DNA from: Spirodela intermedia | Lineage: Eukaryota > Streptophyta > Magnoliopsida > Alismatales > Araceae | DNA: 64,000 nt | Assembly (NCBI GenBank): GCA_902729315.2 | Contig: LR746268.1 | Span: forward strand, 5,129,501-5,193,500 | Direction of reading: 5' to 3' | Shown here: piece by piece, positions 1 to 10,556 of the stretch | Layout: each line of letters starts with the position of its first letter | Numbering within the stretch: the first letter of the stretch is position 1 | Made by a program: the position numbers and the translations under genes | Notes under the pieces: generated by a model | Seen by the model: the letters and a program-made list of their open reading frames with translations, nothing else | Databases searched by the model: none | What the model was told of the DNA's origin: nothing

Positions 1-558
1 TCACTTCTCGAAGAGAGAAATAATTATCAATATATTCTCTTTCCATTCCTGGGCGTTGACTCATTAAAGCGAGTCAAACTTTCAAACTTTATTGAATGGA
101 ACAGAAGAGGGAGAAGGAGAGAGAGAGAGATGAAAGAGACTGAAAGGGGAGGGTGGAATCGTGTTTGGTTTCTGCTATTCCTGCGGTGATTAGTAAACAA
201 CCGAGGCCAGCAGTGGCGGAAAGACGTATCATTCTGTTTTCTGTCGTACGCGCGTTGAATATTCGTCTGATCGGGCTGCGTGACGTCTCGACGTTTTATT
301 GTTCCTCAGGCGTAACGGGGAGCACCTGGGCGGTGTTGGCGGAGCGTCCGAATGGCGTTTCTCGCACGTGTGGCGATGTCAGACGCCTCCCCACTCGTGC
401 CTCCGATCCAGATCCTTCCCAGGCATCTGAAATACAGGCCAATGGAACGAAGAATTTCTTCTCCTCTTTCTCTCGCTCTCTCTCTCTCTGTAGGTTACGC
501 TACAAGGTAGCTCTCTGCGTCGCTGCGCTTCTCTCAGCCGAGAAGCTACCGATCATCA
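1..558. promoter_or_regulatory. Upstream region of the HIPP gene
   Basis: No coding signal is recognisable here. The stretch holds GA-rich runs near 110-130, CT-rich tracts near 470-490, and then the HIPP start codon at 559. The CT-rich part close to the ATG probably belongs to the 5' UTR. I see no clear TATA box. Confidence 0.4.
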
Positions 559-573
559 ATGGGGGAGGTACGC

Positions 574-614
<41 letters not shown>

Positions 615-2001
615 ATCTCTCTCACGATTTGGTTGCGTTGAGTTGGCTGATTCTGGTGGTGTTTCAGGTGGAGAAGAAGACGGAGGAGAAGAATGTGGAA
701 GAGGAGAAGAAGGCGAAGGTGGAGGGGGAAGCTAAGAAGGCCGAGGGAGGGAACAGCGCGGAGACGAAAGACGAGAAGAAGGATAAGAAGGAGGTGGGGA
801 AGAAGCAAGGAGACGGAGGCGAGATGAAAGCCGAGGGTGGGGGAGATGAAGGCGAGAAGGAGGCTTCTTCGCCGCCGCCACCGCCACCGCCGCCGCCGGA
901 GGAGATCGTCATCCGCGTCTACATGCATTGCGAGGGCTGCGCCCGCACGGTCAGGCGCTCGCTCAAAGGCTTTGAAGGTTGAACCCATCTTCTCCCTCAT
1001 TCGAGGCTTTTCTCTTCTGGATTCAATGGGCTCAATCGACCGATTCACAGGTGTGGAGGACGTGAAGACGGACTGCCAGACCCACGAGGTGGTGGTGAAA
1101 GGGAAGGTAGCGGCGGCGGATCCGCTCAAGGTGGTGGATAGGGTGCAGCGGAAGAGCCGAAGGAAGGTGGAGCTGCTGACGCCCATCCCTCCGAAGCCGG
1201 AGAAGGAGGCGGAGAAGAAAGAGGAGGAGAAGCCCAAGCCGGAGGAGAAGAAGGAAGAGGTCAACGATAGATCTTCGTCTCCACCTCCCCCTTCATTCTA
1301 ATATTGTCACAGTAAGAGAGAAGTCTTCTAGCTTCCGTCGATCTAACCTGGTGTGTGTCTGTGTGTCGATCCTTCGCCAGGCTCCTCCGGTAATGGCGGT
1401 GGTGTTGAAGGTCCACATGCACTGCGAGGCGTGCTCACTGGAGATCAAGAAAAGGATCCTCAAGATGAAAGGTCTTCTTCGTCATTTAATTCCCCGATAT
1501 CAATTAAATATTTTCTGCGGCACATCAATCATTCTAGTTGCCTTGGGGGAGGGCGGGTGAATGATTTTCTGAGCCGCCGAGTAAATGGGGAAGTTATGAG
1601 CTGTCGCAGGTGTGCAGGCGGCGGAGCCGGACGTGAAGAACTCGCAGGTGACGGTGAAGGGGCTGTTCGAGCCGGCGAAGCTGGTGGAGTACGTTTACAA
1701 ACGAACGGGGAAGCATGCGGTGGTGGTGAAGGCGGAGCCCGCGGAGAAGAAGCCGGAGAAGGACGGCAAAGACCAGGGGAAGGAGAAGAAGGCCGACGGC
1801 GGGGGCACCACTGGCGATGTGGAGAAGAAAGACGGCAGCGCCGCCCAGACGGAGAAGGAGACTAAGGAGGGCGCCGTCGTCAGGCTCGCGGAGGTCACCA
1901 AGAACCCGTTCCAGTACTACTACCCGAGATACCAGATGGAGTACGCTTACCCGCCGCAGATCTTCAGCGACGAGAATCCAAACGCTTGTTCTGTCATGTG
2001 A
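559..2001 (+). CDS. Heavy-metal-associated isoprenylated plant protein (HIPP), two HMA domains
   Basis: Five exons: 559-567, 668-977, 1051-1259, 1381-1471, 1610-2001, giving 336 residues. A lysine/glutamate-rich N-terminus and a run of nine prolines lead into the first HMA domain (about residues 80-150), with metal-binding CxxC at Cys91/Cys94 (MHCEGC). A charged linker precedes the second HMA domain (about 177-250) with CxxC at Cys191/Cys194 (MHCEAC). The protein ends in CSVM, a CaaX box for farnesylation, so it is expected to be membrane-tethered. Family members bind Cu, Zn or Cd and act in metal homeostasis and stress responses. The first exon is only three codons (MGE); it was chosen because ATG GGG GAG is followed by a GT donor and the frame runs on into exon 2. 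That micro-exon start is the least certain part; the rest of the structure is well supported by both HMA domains. Confidence 0.88.
577..627. repeat. CT microsatellite in HIPP intron 1
   Basis: A nearly pure (CT)n run with a few CTAT interruptions fills about half of the first intron of the HIPP gene. It also serves as the pyrimidine-rich stretch some 40 bases before the acceptor at 667. Confidence 0.8.
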
Positions 2002-3699
2002 GGAAGGGGGGGGGGGGAGACGACGAACAGAACGCCCCCCGCCCATACGTTGAAAGATCGAAAATAAGAATATAAGAGTCATAATCTTCTCCGCCGCCAC
2101 CGCCGGCGGTATGCTTATCATCCCTGTAAGTATGCGGCTGAGCTTTCCCTTCCTCTCTCTCTCCATCTCTCTGATCGTGATCGTGGTGGTGTAGCCTTTT
2201 TTTCAATGTAAATCTCTGTGATGATCTTCGTCGTGGGCTCGCTGTACGGTCCCGGCCGCATTTCCCGATGACGGGACAAGACGGTTAGCGTAGAATTCCA
2301 CGAGGGGGATTCCGACTGAGTGGCAAGCCCAACGCTGTCCGAGCCGAGTTCTCCACGCGCCCCATCGTTTGGGTTGTGGCCGCCTTTGCTCAGAAAGGGA
2401 GAGCGCCAGTCGAAAAAGTCGAACTGATCCGGCAACTGAGACAACCCATGCGGCGCCGGCGCCGGCGCCGGTTGACCCGACGCCGCCGACAATCGGCACG
2501 TGAAGCCACGAGGCGAAGAAGCCACGTGGGGCTGCTGTCCAAGAATGCGGCCCCGCCACGAGACCTGTTACCTTTTATTAGTTTTAATATTAGCGCCTCG
2601 GCATAGGCGGTGCGACGGAGCCGATGGATGATCGGCTTTTACGGCGCACCGCGCCTTTTAGTGTGATCGTGATGTGTACGTCTAGAGAGAGAGAGGGGGG
2701 GGATGAGACTATTTCCATTTTTGGATGAATGACGAGGTAGATTCAAAATCACGGTGAGGTTCTCGTCTAAAATCTGTGGAGTTAGCTCGCACTTTTGAGT
2801 AGTGTCCTTGCAAGTCAACTCACAAAACACTGGTTTTTATTGCCACTGTTGACGTTTTTACCATAAGTAGAGAGGGAGACCGAAAAAGACGGCGCTGTTG
2901 ACAAAAGAGTTGACGTTCTACCTACATCAACCAGCCATCCACCACCCGTTCATAGCGGATGGACTTGCCCGACAGAGCACACTATGGAGAGCGAATCTTA
3001 TGTGGTGTGGGCCCCGATCGTCGTCAGTGGGCTCGCTGTGGACCTTACTCTCGGTCAATCATATTGAAGCATCCTGCGGACGCGAGCCCACAAGCTTTTG
3101 CTTGATCCACGCGATTCGCGGGGATACTTTGCCCAGTTTCCAAGGCGAGCCCCTGCGAGCCACGTGGAGTCCGCAGCCAGCGGTGAAATGTCCACGTCGC
3201 AGCCAGTCAGCTGCCCCCCACCCCAGGTACGCCCTTGAGATAGAGAGAGAAGCACAGGTGGCAGATCTATCGATCTGACGGTATCGGAGGAGATCTGGAG
3301 AGCTTTGGGAATGCGTCATTGGGCCGGGCCGTAGTTTTACGGGCTTTTGGACAAGATGGCACCAGCAATCTGACAGGGTATGGTGGGCTATCTCTTTGCG
3401 TTCGTTTCAGCGCCGCATGCTGGGCTCTTGCACGGCCAAGTTGGGCTCCATTGGCCCACGGATCACGTCCCATTAGTGGCCCAATAAGCTCGTATTCTCG
3501 TATGGGCCAATATGAAAAAACAATGAGAGATAGGGTAGTGGGCCTTCATGGGCTGATGTTTACGGGATAGCCCCAATAACACGGAGCCTCTGTTCCTACA
3601 CTGGAAAGCATTCCGTATAATTTACGAGGAACAAAAGAACAGGAAAAAAGAAATATTCACAGGAAAGAGAGAGGGAGGTCTGTCCCGGACGACCAACAG
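2002..3699. other. Intergenic region between convergent HIPP and FATB genes
   Basis: This spacer contains the 3' UTRs of both flanking genes and no recognisable protein. A G-run occurs at about 2007-2017 and GCGCCGGC repeats at about 2452-2470. Nine TGGGCC/TGGGCT motifs lie in 3320-3554 and are annotated separately. The open frames here match no family I know and appear to be chance. Confidence 0.5.
3320..3554. promoter_or_regulatory. Cluster of nine TGGGCY (site II-like) motifs
   Basis: TGGGCC or TGGGCT, on either strand, occurs at 3320-3325, 3384-3389, 3421-3426, 3442-3447, 3453-3458, 3478-3483, 3503-3508, 3539-3544 and 3549-3554. Site II elements of this form are bound by TCP factors and mark promoters of growth-related and housekeeping plant genes. 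The cluster lies between two convergent genes, where no promoter is expected. Confidence 0.45.
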
Positions 3700-4239
3700 C
3701 TACGTCTTCTTCCTCCATTCCGCTCTCGCCCGGACGATCTCAGCCTTATCTTCTTCCAGCCGGAGCAGGTGGACGCTGCCGAGGTCGGCGCCGCCGCCGC
3801 CGCCGTCGTCCCCCGCCGCGAGCTGCGTCCCGAGGCTGGTGAGGGATTCGAGGAGTTGCGACTGCCGGCATTCTCGGCGGTACTCCAGCGTCATGCTAGC
3901 CAGGCTATACTCCTCGAGCACCTCCACCGGCACGCTCTGCAATCAACAGGGAGGAGGGTACGCGACGTTGACGAGCAATCCCACATTCTCTGACTCCATC
4001 AACTATATCGAGGAATTTCTCTCCGTACTGTCTCTCTGGTTCGCTCGCTCCCTCGGAGGATTTAAAGTGGGGATGTGAACAGGTTGCAGAGATGAGGAGC
4101 TCACCTCCAAGATCCAGCTGATGTACTTCACGTTGTTAACGTGCTGGTTGGCGTCCATGTCGCTCCATCTTGGCTGCGCCACGGAAGAGACGAGAGACTG
4201 TTAATGCCAGCTGAGCTTGAGGAATCAAGGAAGAAGAAC

Positions 4240-4308
<69 letters not shown>

Positions 4309-5466
4309 AATGCAGACCGCCAAGCCTGATTTGATGCTTTGAGCGGTCTCGTCGTCCAGCTTGTGGATCCTGGCGGCATCAGGGCCGGAGCAGTCGTGGA
4401 TGATCGTCCTGCCCAGGTAGAAGGGCATCACCTCCTCCCTCACCGGCTCCGGTATCTTCGACAGGCGGCGGGTTTCTCGGTTCATGATCACCCAGGTGCT
4501 GCCCAGAGGAGGAAGAGGAAGAAGAAGAAGAAGGGAATGACGGCGATGAAGGAGTAACCAGTCAGTCTCCTGGTCCGTAGGTGGAAGGACTCTGCGGGTG
4601 GAGAGAAGGTACCTCGTCGCCCTGGCGATGATCTCCCCGGTGGCGTAATCTCTGATCATCCAGTCCCTCCTCATACCGTTCTTCCCCGCGGCGTCCACCC
4701 AAGTGTCGATCTCTACCACATCTCCCCTGCAACGATCGCCCCCCTCGCATCAGAGCTCGAAATCAGAAACACTTCCCGAACAAATTGCAGGGTTTCTCAA
4801 CAGAAAACTTCCGCACCAGCGGCTGTACTTGTCGACTTGAATGCGGATGCGGGTGACCACCCAGATGAGCTTCCGCAGGCTCATCTCGCGGGTGGCCCCG
4901 AAGCCGTCGCCGGCGAGCCCTGAGGTCATGACGTGATTCAGGGCCGTCTCCTTCCCGATCGAAGAGAGGAGAACAAAATAAAACAAGAAGAACCCTTTAG
5001 CAGATTGTCGACCCGGTTCGAGGAATCAGTCGCTGGGGGAAAGATGGGAAGGGGGAGAATCCAATTTTCAATTCACCTGGAGGAGATTCATGAGGGTTTC
5101 CATGGTGGCCGTCTTGTCCGGGCCGATCTCGTAGGACCTGATCACGAACGTCTGCCGGTAGACGAACCTCTCCTCCACGAACCTCCCCATTCTGAGCGTC
5201 GCATGAGAAGGTACGTCTCGGCTTGTCTCCTCCACCCAGCCGTTGATCCCGTTGATCTTCCTCCCGTTTACCTTCTCCACGCCGACGGACCCACCGCTGC
5301 CGGCGCCGGCAGCGGCCTTGACGAGCAAACCGGCACATCCACCCGCCAATCTCCTCGGATAAACGAGACCCACCGGAGCAGCGACCGCCGTGAACCAACT
5401 CTCCGGCCGAGCGAAGCCTGCCGAGGGGAAAAGGCCCTGTAGATTCCTCGCCCCCACCGGTGACAT
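3700..5466 (-). CDS. FATB: Palmitoyl-acyl carrier protein thioesterase, FATB type, plastidic
   Basis: Six exons, read on the minus strand: 5466-5077, 4950-4817, 4726-4613, 4498-4318, 4173-4105, 3936-3700; 374 residues. The enzyme hydrolyses acyl-ACP in the plastid stroma and releases mainly saturated fatty acids for export. A Ser/Ala-rich N-terminal transit peptide of about 60-80 residues precedes the double hot-dog thioesterase fold. Conserved blocks include RQTFVIRSYEIG, NGMRRDWMIRD and WSDMDANQHVNN. The papain-like catalytic residues are Asn282, His284 and Cys319; the 35-residue His-to-Cys gap is the family value. RSYEIG and the overall sequence fit FATB better than FATA. The ATG at 5466 has a good context (GCCACCATGT); an in-frame TTG upstream was not used. 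Intron 4 carries a long CT repeat. The protein is somewhat shorter than typical FATB (about 410), mostly at the N-terminus. Confidence 0.93.
4242..4305. repeat. CT microsatellite (about 32 units) in FATB intron 4
   Basis: A pure CT run on the plus strand, GA on the coding strand, lies 12 bases inside the donor of FATB intron 4. It takes up about half of the 144-bp intron. Confidence 0.95.
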
Positions 5467-6840
5467 GGTGGCGGGGAAGGCAGAGACTCCACAGGCCAAT
5501 GCGGGCGTATTGGCAGCTCGCCTGAGGAGGACCGAATGGGGAGGGAAGCTATGGCGCGCTCAGAGGGGGGAACTTAATGCGGTGAGAAGAGCAGGAGGAA
5601 GAGGAAGAAGAGGAGGGGGCTCAAATTCCTGCAGCACATCAACTACCTCCACCGGTGGCAGAGGAAGGACGTAATGGGGAAGGGCCCATCCCCACCCCAC
5701 CATTGCGGAAGGGAAGGAGAGCTCGTAGCTGGCCTCCCCCCTCAATGCCTTTTTTATCTCCCGAAGATGACAGAGAGAGAGAGAGAGAGAGGGAGACTTT
5801 AGGCGGTTGCTGCTCACCTGCTTACCCAACGCCGCCAGCCCAGAAGTCCTTCCTTCCCCGCCGATGTGCGGTAGAACGCGTTTGGGGATCGCTTGGGGGG
5901 GCTGCAAAAGTATGATTTTTTTAAGGCGGCGCCTGGTTGCGCCGCCGGCGGTCCCGGGTCTGCCCGCCACTGCTCGTCCCGCCTTCCTCTCTGCCGAGTT
6001 ATGGTGCCCGCTGCTCAGCACGATCGGTCAGAAGCCGTTCCGTCCCCCCCCCGACCCTTCTGGCATTAATTAGTATTTTATTTCCCAGGGGGTTTTACAG
6101 TCATTTTCCATCTATGCCAAAAAAAATAGCAAAAACTGTTTTCCGGATATTTTATACGCCATATATTTTATAAATAACCGAATTTCACCGGTGACCACCT
6201 GAAAAAAAAGGACACTTGCATTCGGGCTCTGATGTAATCCTTGTTGCCAGCGGGCCCATAAAGACAGACTTCTGTGGGCTCAATTGCTTCTTCAGGCCCG
6301 GCTCATATAAATATCTCAATAACCGCGGACCACATTTTAATAATAAATAAATAAGTATAATTATAAAAAAACAGTCAACGAAGCCTACAATCATTATAAA
6401 AATTATAGTTGCCCTGTGTACGGGTCCAGCTACCGGGTGGGTTCCACTCGCTTCGACCCGGTTCCGATGCCGATCCGATCCCCGCACGGCCGACATCCAC
6501 TCGAAAGCTGAGAATCAACCATGTGACACGTGGTAAAGAAAGAGGCCAACACGTGGCTTTTCCAAGGAGAGACACTAATTGAGGGAAGGACACGTGCAGC
6601 TCCACTGGCCAAAATCTCAAGTTTCCTTCTCTGATCGGTGCTAAACCTTGCCCTTGCCCACGACGGACCCGATACCGCCCATCTTTCCTCCACGTGTCCT
6701 CCTATGGGTCTATATTTTCTGCGTGCTAGACGCGGGAAGGGTTGGCTCCTCGAGATTCACCGTCTTCTTCTTCCCCTCCGCACCGACAAATCTCCGAGGT
6801 AGTCTCTTCTCAGCCGAGGAGAAAAGGCGAAGTGAAGAAG
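5467..6840. other. Divergent promoter region between FATB and HVA22-like genes
   Basis: No coding region is recognised. The FATB side (5467-6000) is GC-rich with a short GA repeat at about 5771-5791. The middle (6050-6400) is AT-rich. The HVA22 side contains four G-boxes (6527-6696) and a weak TATA-like sequence at about 6710-6716. The two genes point away from each other, so this interval holds both promoters. Confidence 0.6.
6527..6696 (+). promoter_or_regulatory. Four CACGTG G-box/ABRE elements upstream of the HVA22-like gene
   Basis: Palindromic CACGTG hexamers occur at 6527-6532, 6550-6555, 6591-6596 and 6691-6696, all within 170 bp and 145-315 bp before the start codon. HVA22 of barley was defined as an ABA-inducible gene controlled by ACGT-core ABRE elements, so this cluster fits the gene downstream. 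ABA or stress induction here is inferred. Confidence 0.75.
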
Positions 6841-6888
6841 ATGGGCCACCTCTGGACCTTCTTCACCCACCTCCACTCCCTCGCTGGG

Positions 6889-6921
<33 letters not shown>

Positions 6922-7651
6922 AGCTGCTTCTTCCTCTGACCACCCCGCCTTCTTCCCCTAAATCTCTGTTCAAATCGCTGATTAGGGTTTCGTACTTCTC
7001 ATTCTGATCCTGTCCTTTGACGCAGGCCGACGATCATGCTCTTGTATCCTCTGTAAGTACCGTCTTCTTATATCTTCTCCCGAGCTTTTGCCGGCGGAGA
7101 GGTCCTCTATTCCTTGCTCCGGTGGGGTTGTGATGGCGATTGGGGATTCCAGGTACGCATCAATCCGAGCAATCGAGAGCCCTTCGAAGCTAGACGACGA
7201 GCAGTGGCTCGCCTACTGGATACTCTACTCCTTCCTCACCCTCGTGGAGATGGTGGCGGAGCCCGTCCTCTACTGGTTGGTGCTTCATTTCCCCCACTTC
7301 TCCATCAGAGTCGGAAGAAGGAAGCCCTAGCGATTCGATCGTATTGCCTTGAGAATTAATGCTCTCTGCTGCGTCCTTGAAGGATTCCAATATGGTACCA
7401 GATGAAGGTGGCCCTGGTGGCGTGGCTGGTGCTGCCCCAGTTCCGGGGGGCCTCCTTCATCTACGAAAGATTCGTCCGTGAGCAGCTGCGCAAGTACGGC
7501 TGCGCCGCCGTCGGCGGCCACCCCTCCCCCAAAGTCAAGAAGGTAGTGGCCGCCCCCCACCACCACCGCCGCCGCCGCACGAGCTTCTCCCACATTTATC
7601 GATCCTCCATGACATTGCCGATTGCAGGGCGAGCACGAGGACAACAATTGA
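6841..7651 (+). CDS. HVA22-like protein (TB2/DP1/REEP family)
   Basis: Five exons: 6841-6887, 7026-7052, 7153-7275, 7383-7542, 7628-7651; 126 residues. The start MGHLWTFFTHLHSLAGPT is typical of HVA22, followed by a hydrophobic stretch and the TB2/DP1 core (IESPSKLDDEQWLAYWILYS), then IPIWYQMKVALVAWLVLP and FRGASFIYERFVREQLRKY. Family members form membrane hairpins in the ER and affect ER shape and vesicle traffic; barley HVA22 is induced by ABA. The C-terminus is short, ending KKGEHEDNN after an 8-codon last exon, so it belongs to the compact HVA22 group. Exon 1 ends on GG where a TAC microsatellite begins, making the GTAC start of the repeat the donor. The second exon is only nine codons. 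All junctions keep frame and restore the family alignment. Confidence 0.9.
6889..6921. repeat. (TAC)n microsatellite at the HVA22-like exon 1 donor
   Basis: About eleven TAC units begin at the T of the GT donor of exon 1 and run into intron 1. Without splicing they would encode a tyrosine run, which no HVA22 protein has. Confidence 0.85.
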
Positions 7652-8296
7652 TCGTAAGCCGGTCGCAAAGGCGGCGGAGGAGAGAGGTGAAGAAGGTGGC
7701 CGGTGGCAAAGGCGGCCAAGGAGAGAGGTGAAGAAGGTGGCCGGCCGCTCTGTCTCCCGCGTTTCTCTCTCTGGTCGCCGTCCTTTTCCCTGTTATTCTC
7801 TGATGTAATCTGATCGACACGATGGCGTCCAACGTGTGCGGATGGTGCCACGTGTCTCACGTTCTGTGTGATTTCCCGACTTCAGCCGTGGGCTGGTCCT
7901 TCAGACGGCCCAATATGAGTCCAGCTACGTTTACGATGACCATTAATTGGGGTGGGTTGGTGGATGACGGCCCATTATTGCTGTTCTCGATTAAAAATAT
8001 TTATTTATCTCAAGAGGAAACCTTGAATGAGAATTTTAAAATTTAAAATTACAGTAAATCAGGATTAATCAAATATACATAATCGTGTGGTTTGGGGCCA
8101 TAAATTGATTTGGAGTATGGGAACAAATAAACATCTTTAGGTGGTAGTATGGTGATTTTGATTTTAAAATGTGAGTGCGCTAAAAAAGATGAAGCCAGTG
8201 AGAGTAGCGGGTGTGGAGGATTCCGTGAAAGAAGAGCACTGCCCCCACTTCCCCTCTTTTTTATCGTTTTGTTTCCCAGGGGCAACTAAGAGCGAA

Positions 8297-8299
<3 letters not shown>

Positions 8300-8338
<39 letters not shown>
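8300..8338. repeat. CT microsatellite
   Basis: A pure CT dinucleotide run in intergenic sequence. Confidence 0.95.
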
Positions 8339-8341
<3 letters not shown>

Positions 8342-9183
8342 AGAAGAGCTCTACCCGCCGCTCTCACGACCGAATAATAAAGACCCTCTTTTACGCAGTG
8401 GGGCCTGCTGAATCTTGAACACCACCACAGCCGTCCGATCGAGATCCAAGGACAGTGGACCTCCGGGAAAGTTCGCTCGCTGTTTTGTGGGAACCTCGGG
8501 CGGCTGCTTCAGATCGCGGCTGATAACGACGGGAACTAGCAATCAAAATGACTGGTAGAGAGAGAGAGAAAGAGAGAGAAAGAGGAGAGAGGAGAAGAAT
8601 ACTGTGGGAGGCCATTTGTTCGTGGTGGGCGAATTATGAAGGGAGCCAGCCCCTCGTCTTCGTCCTGTCTTCCTTCGTGCTTAAGTTTCGGGGTACAGAG
8701 AGAGAGAACTTTCAGGGGTAGTACGGGAACACAGACCTGATCTTGTGGGCTTTTGGGCTCAGGTCCCCTAGGGAGGGCTCGTTCTGTTCCCCAACAGGAG
8801 GAAATAAATACAGGGGGTATTTTGGGAATTGACATGTGCGTTATTTCAGGAACACCTGCTGGGTTGCCTTGGGGTTGGCATGAAGGGGCATTTCAGGAAT
8901 AGACGGGTTTGGACATGAGGCTGAGGGGATAGAGACATCGAGTGTGGGTATTTTAGGAAAGAAGATTCATGCAATAATACTAGAGAGAAGATAGATGAAA
9001 ACTTTACACAATGAGTGAAGAATATACGCGGACCAAGCACCGGGAGTTGGCGGAAGTGGACGGCGGGACCAACCGATGGCCACAGGCCGACACCTCTCTC
9101 CTCTCTCTCCCTCCTCTCTCCTTTGTTCTCCTCTCCTTTCCTAAAGAGGCTCCGAAAGCCCTTCTCTGCCTCCCCCACCCCTC

Positions 9184-9190
9184 TATATAT
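9184..9190 (+). promoter_or_regulatory. TATA box of the DUF4408-type gene
   Basis: CTATATATCC sits about 150 bp upstream of the start codon at 9339, followed by a CT-rich leader. This is the usual plant TATA spacing when the leader is about 115-120 bases. Confidence 0.7.
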
Positions 9191-9338
9191 CCCCCTTTCT
9201 CTCGTTACCGCACGTTCAGACGAATGGAAATCCTCTCACTACTCCTCTAGAGCCTCTCTCTCTCTCTCTTTCTCACTCACTAACTACATAGCTCCCTCTC
9301 TCTACCCATCTGCTAGAAACCAGCTGCCAAGGTTCACC

Positions 9339-9920
9339 ATGGATGCTGTAAAGATAGAGAAGCTGCAAGCCATGAGAAGGCACAGCAAGAACCGCTTCCT
9401 GATAAACCTTTGCCAGTACTTGCTCTTCCTTCTGTGCTTCGGTCTGTTCCTCTCCAGCCCGCTGTGGCTCCCCAAAGTCATCGTCTTCCTCTGGCGTTTC
9501 TTCTTCCTCCACCTACCCACCATGGGGGAGCGCCTTCTCTGCCCCAAGTGCCTCTTCTTGCTCGGTAACCTCATCGTCGTCTTCCTCGTCGGTGACTCGA
9601 AGCTCTCCGGAAGGCCTCCCCGGCCCGGCCTCTACGAGGAGTACGTTGACCGGAGCGAGGCCCTCAGAAGGCCTGCTTCGATCTCAGATACCCTCAAGGG
9701 GGAAGAGCCATCGGAGCCATATATGGAAGAACAAGAAGGGAGAGAGTATCGTTGGGGAGAAGAGGAGGAAGAAGAACCAGAGGAAGAAGAGGAAGAAGAA
9801 GAGGAAGAAGAGAAGAACGCGTTGCCGGCGGAAGAACTGAACAAAAGAGTCGAAGATTTCATAGCCCGAGTCAACAGCCAGAGATCGCTCGAGGCGAGGT
9901 TGATCGCCCGCAGAGCCTGA
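9339..9920 (+). CDS. DUF4408/DUF761-type membrane-anchored plant protein, function unknown
   Basis: A single-exon gene of 193 residues; the start codon lies in a strong context (CACCATGG). Residues 1-20 are basic and amphipathic. Hydrophobic segments span about residues 21-60 and 71-84, with CPKC between them (residues 68-71). The middle is hydrophilic and holds a long glutamate run (about 129-155). The C-terminal block EELNKRVEDFIARVNSQR resembles the DUF761 motif of small plant proteins. This architecture of an N-terminal DUF4408 membrane part, acidic linker and DUF761-like tail is a plant-specific family that I recognise, but its function is not known. The transcript leader is strongly CT-rich. 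AATAAA at about 9945-9950 is a plausible polyadenylation signal. Confidence 0.85.
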   Translation: MDAVKIEKLQAMRRHSKNRFLINLCQYLLFLLCFGLFLSSPLWLPKVIVFLWRFFFLHLPTMGERLLCPKCLFLLGNLIVVFLVGDSKLSGRPPRPGLYEEYVDRSEALRRPASISDTLKGEEPSEPYMEEQEGREYRWGEEEEEEPEEEEEEEEEEEKNALPAEELNKRVEDFIARVNSQRSLEARLIARRA

Positions 9921-10556
9921 ACCGCGAGAAAGAGGTCTAATTGTAATAAAACCTGGTCTTTGTACAAAAATTAGGATTAGAGGATGCTAATTGTTATTAT
10001 TTTGACTACTATGGGCTAGAAAATAAATCCAAACGCCCTGACCAGTGTAATGTACTATCACCACTTTTCGGGGTCTTGCCCACGTCAAGCAAACTGGGTC
10101 CCAGAAGAAAGCGTCAATGTGGCGTGAAACGTGTCAAAAGGCCAGATGACGTGTCTGTTGGGCCCGGGAATCGGTCTGGACGTGATAATGGGCCTAGGTT
10201 TCCTGGCCCATTATCTAGTTAAATGGAGGGGATAATGGATTTAGCAGCGATAATGGGGGGTCAACGGGGGGTGATTATGAGTCCATAAACCCTAACGGAC
10301 CGCTGGGGGCGGCCAACAGATGTCGATCAACGCATCTAGAAGGGCAACAGTCCAGGTGAGCCATGGCGTCGTCACCCCAAGGGGAGTTTTAAACGGCTCT
10401 CGGAGATCCCAAGGGGCTCAGTCGATGCCCCGCCTCCTCCTCGCTCCTTTTCCGTCCCCCTACATCCTCTCCTGGTGCTCCGAGCTCCCATTCTGAACTC
10501 CTGCAACACCGGCGAGTGGGGGGAGAAGAGACGGACGGAAGAAGGAAGCGTGGAGG
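9921..10556. other. Promoter region of G6PDH and 3' end of the DUF4408-type gene
   Basis: No coding region is seen. TGGGCC-type site II elements occur at 10159-10164, 10189-10194 and 10205-10210 (reverse), and a telo-box AAACCCTAA at 10287-10295. GATAATGG-like words recur near 10184, 10230 and 10249. Site II plus telo-box is a known combination in promoters of growth-associated plant genes. Confidence 0.55.
10159..10295 (+). promoter_or_regulatory. Site II elements and telo-box upstream of G6PDH
   Basis: Three TGGGCC/GGCCCA motifs and one AAACCCTAA telo-box lie 260-400 bp before the G6PDH start codon. The pairing is known from promoters of ribosomal protein and cell-cycle genes. Control of G6PDH by it is inferred. 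Confidence 0.5.

Larger units (their letters stand above)
7652..9338. other. Intergenic region between HVA22-like and DUF4408 genes
   Basis: This holds the HVA22 3' UTR, an AT-rich stretch near 7980-8170, a CT microsatellite at about 8300-8338, GA-rich tracts at 8555-8600, and the promoter and 5' UTR of the next gene. TATATAT at 9184-9190 lies about 150 bp before that gene's ATG and is a good TATA box. No coding sequence was recognised. Confidence 0.5.

Noticed and set aside
500-1264. A long open frame on the minus strand across the HIPP gene
   Set aside because: It is the shadow of lysine/glutamate-rich exons (giving Ser/Leu/Phe) and crosses the true introns; no family match.
5467-5499. Upstream start for FATB (MACGVSAFPAT)
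   Set aside because: The codon at 5499 is TTG; the first ATG in this frame is at 5466 with a good context.
9015-9338. N-terminal extension of the DUF4408-type protein
   Set aside because: The upstream part is a CT-rich leader that contains the TATA box; the ATG at 9339 has a strong context and starts the family-like sequence.
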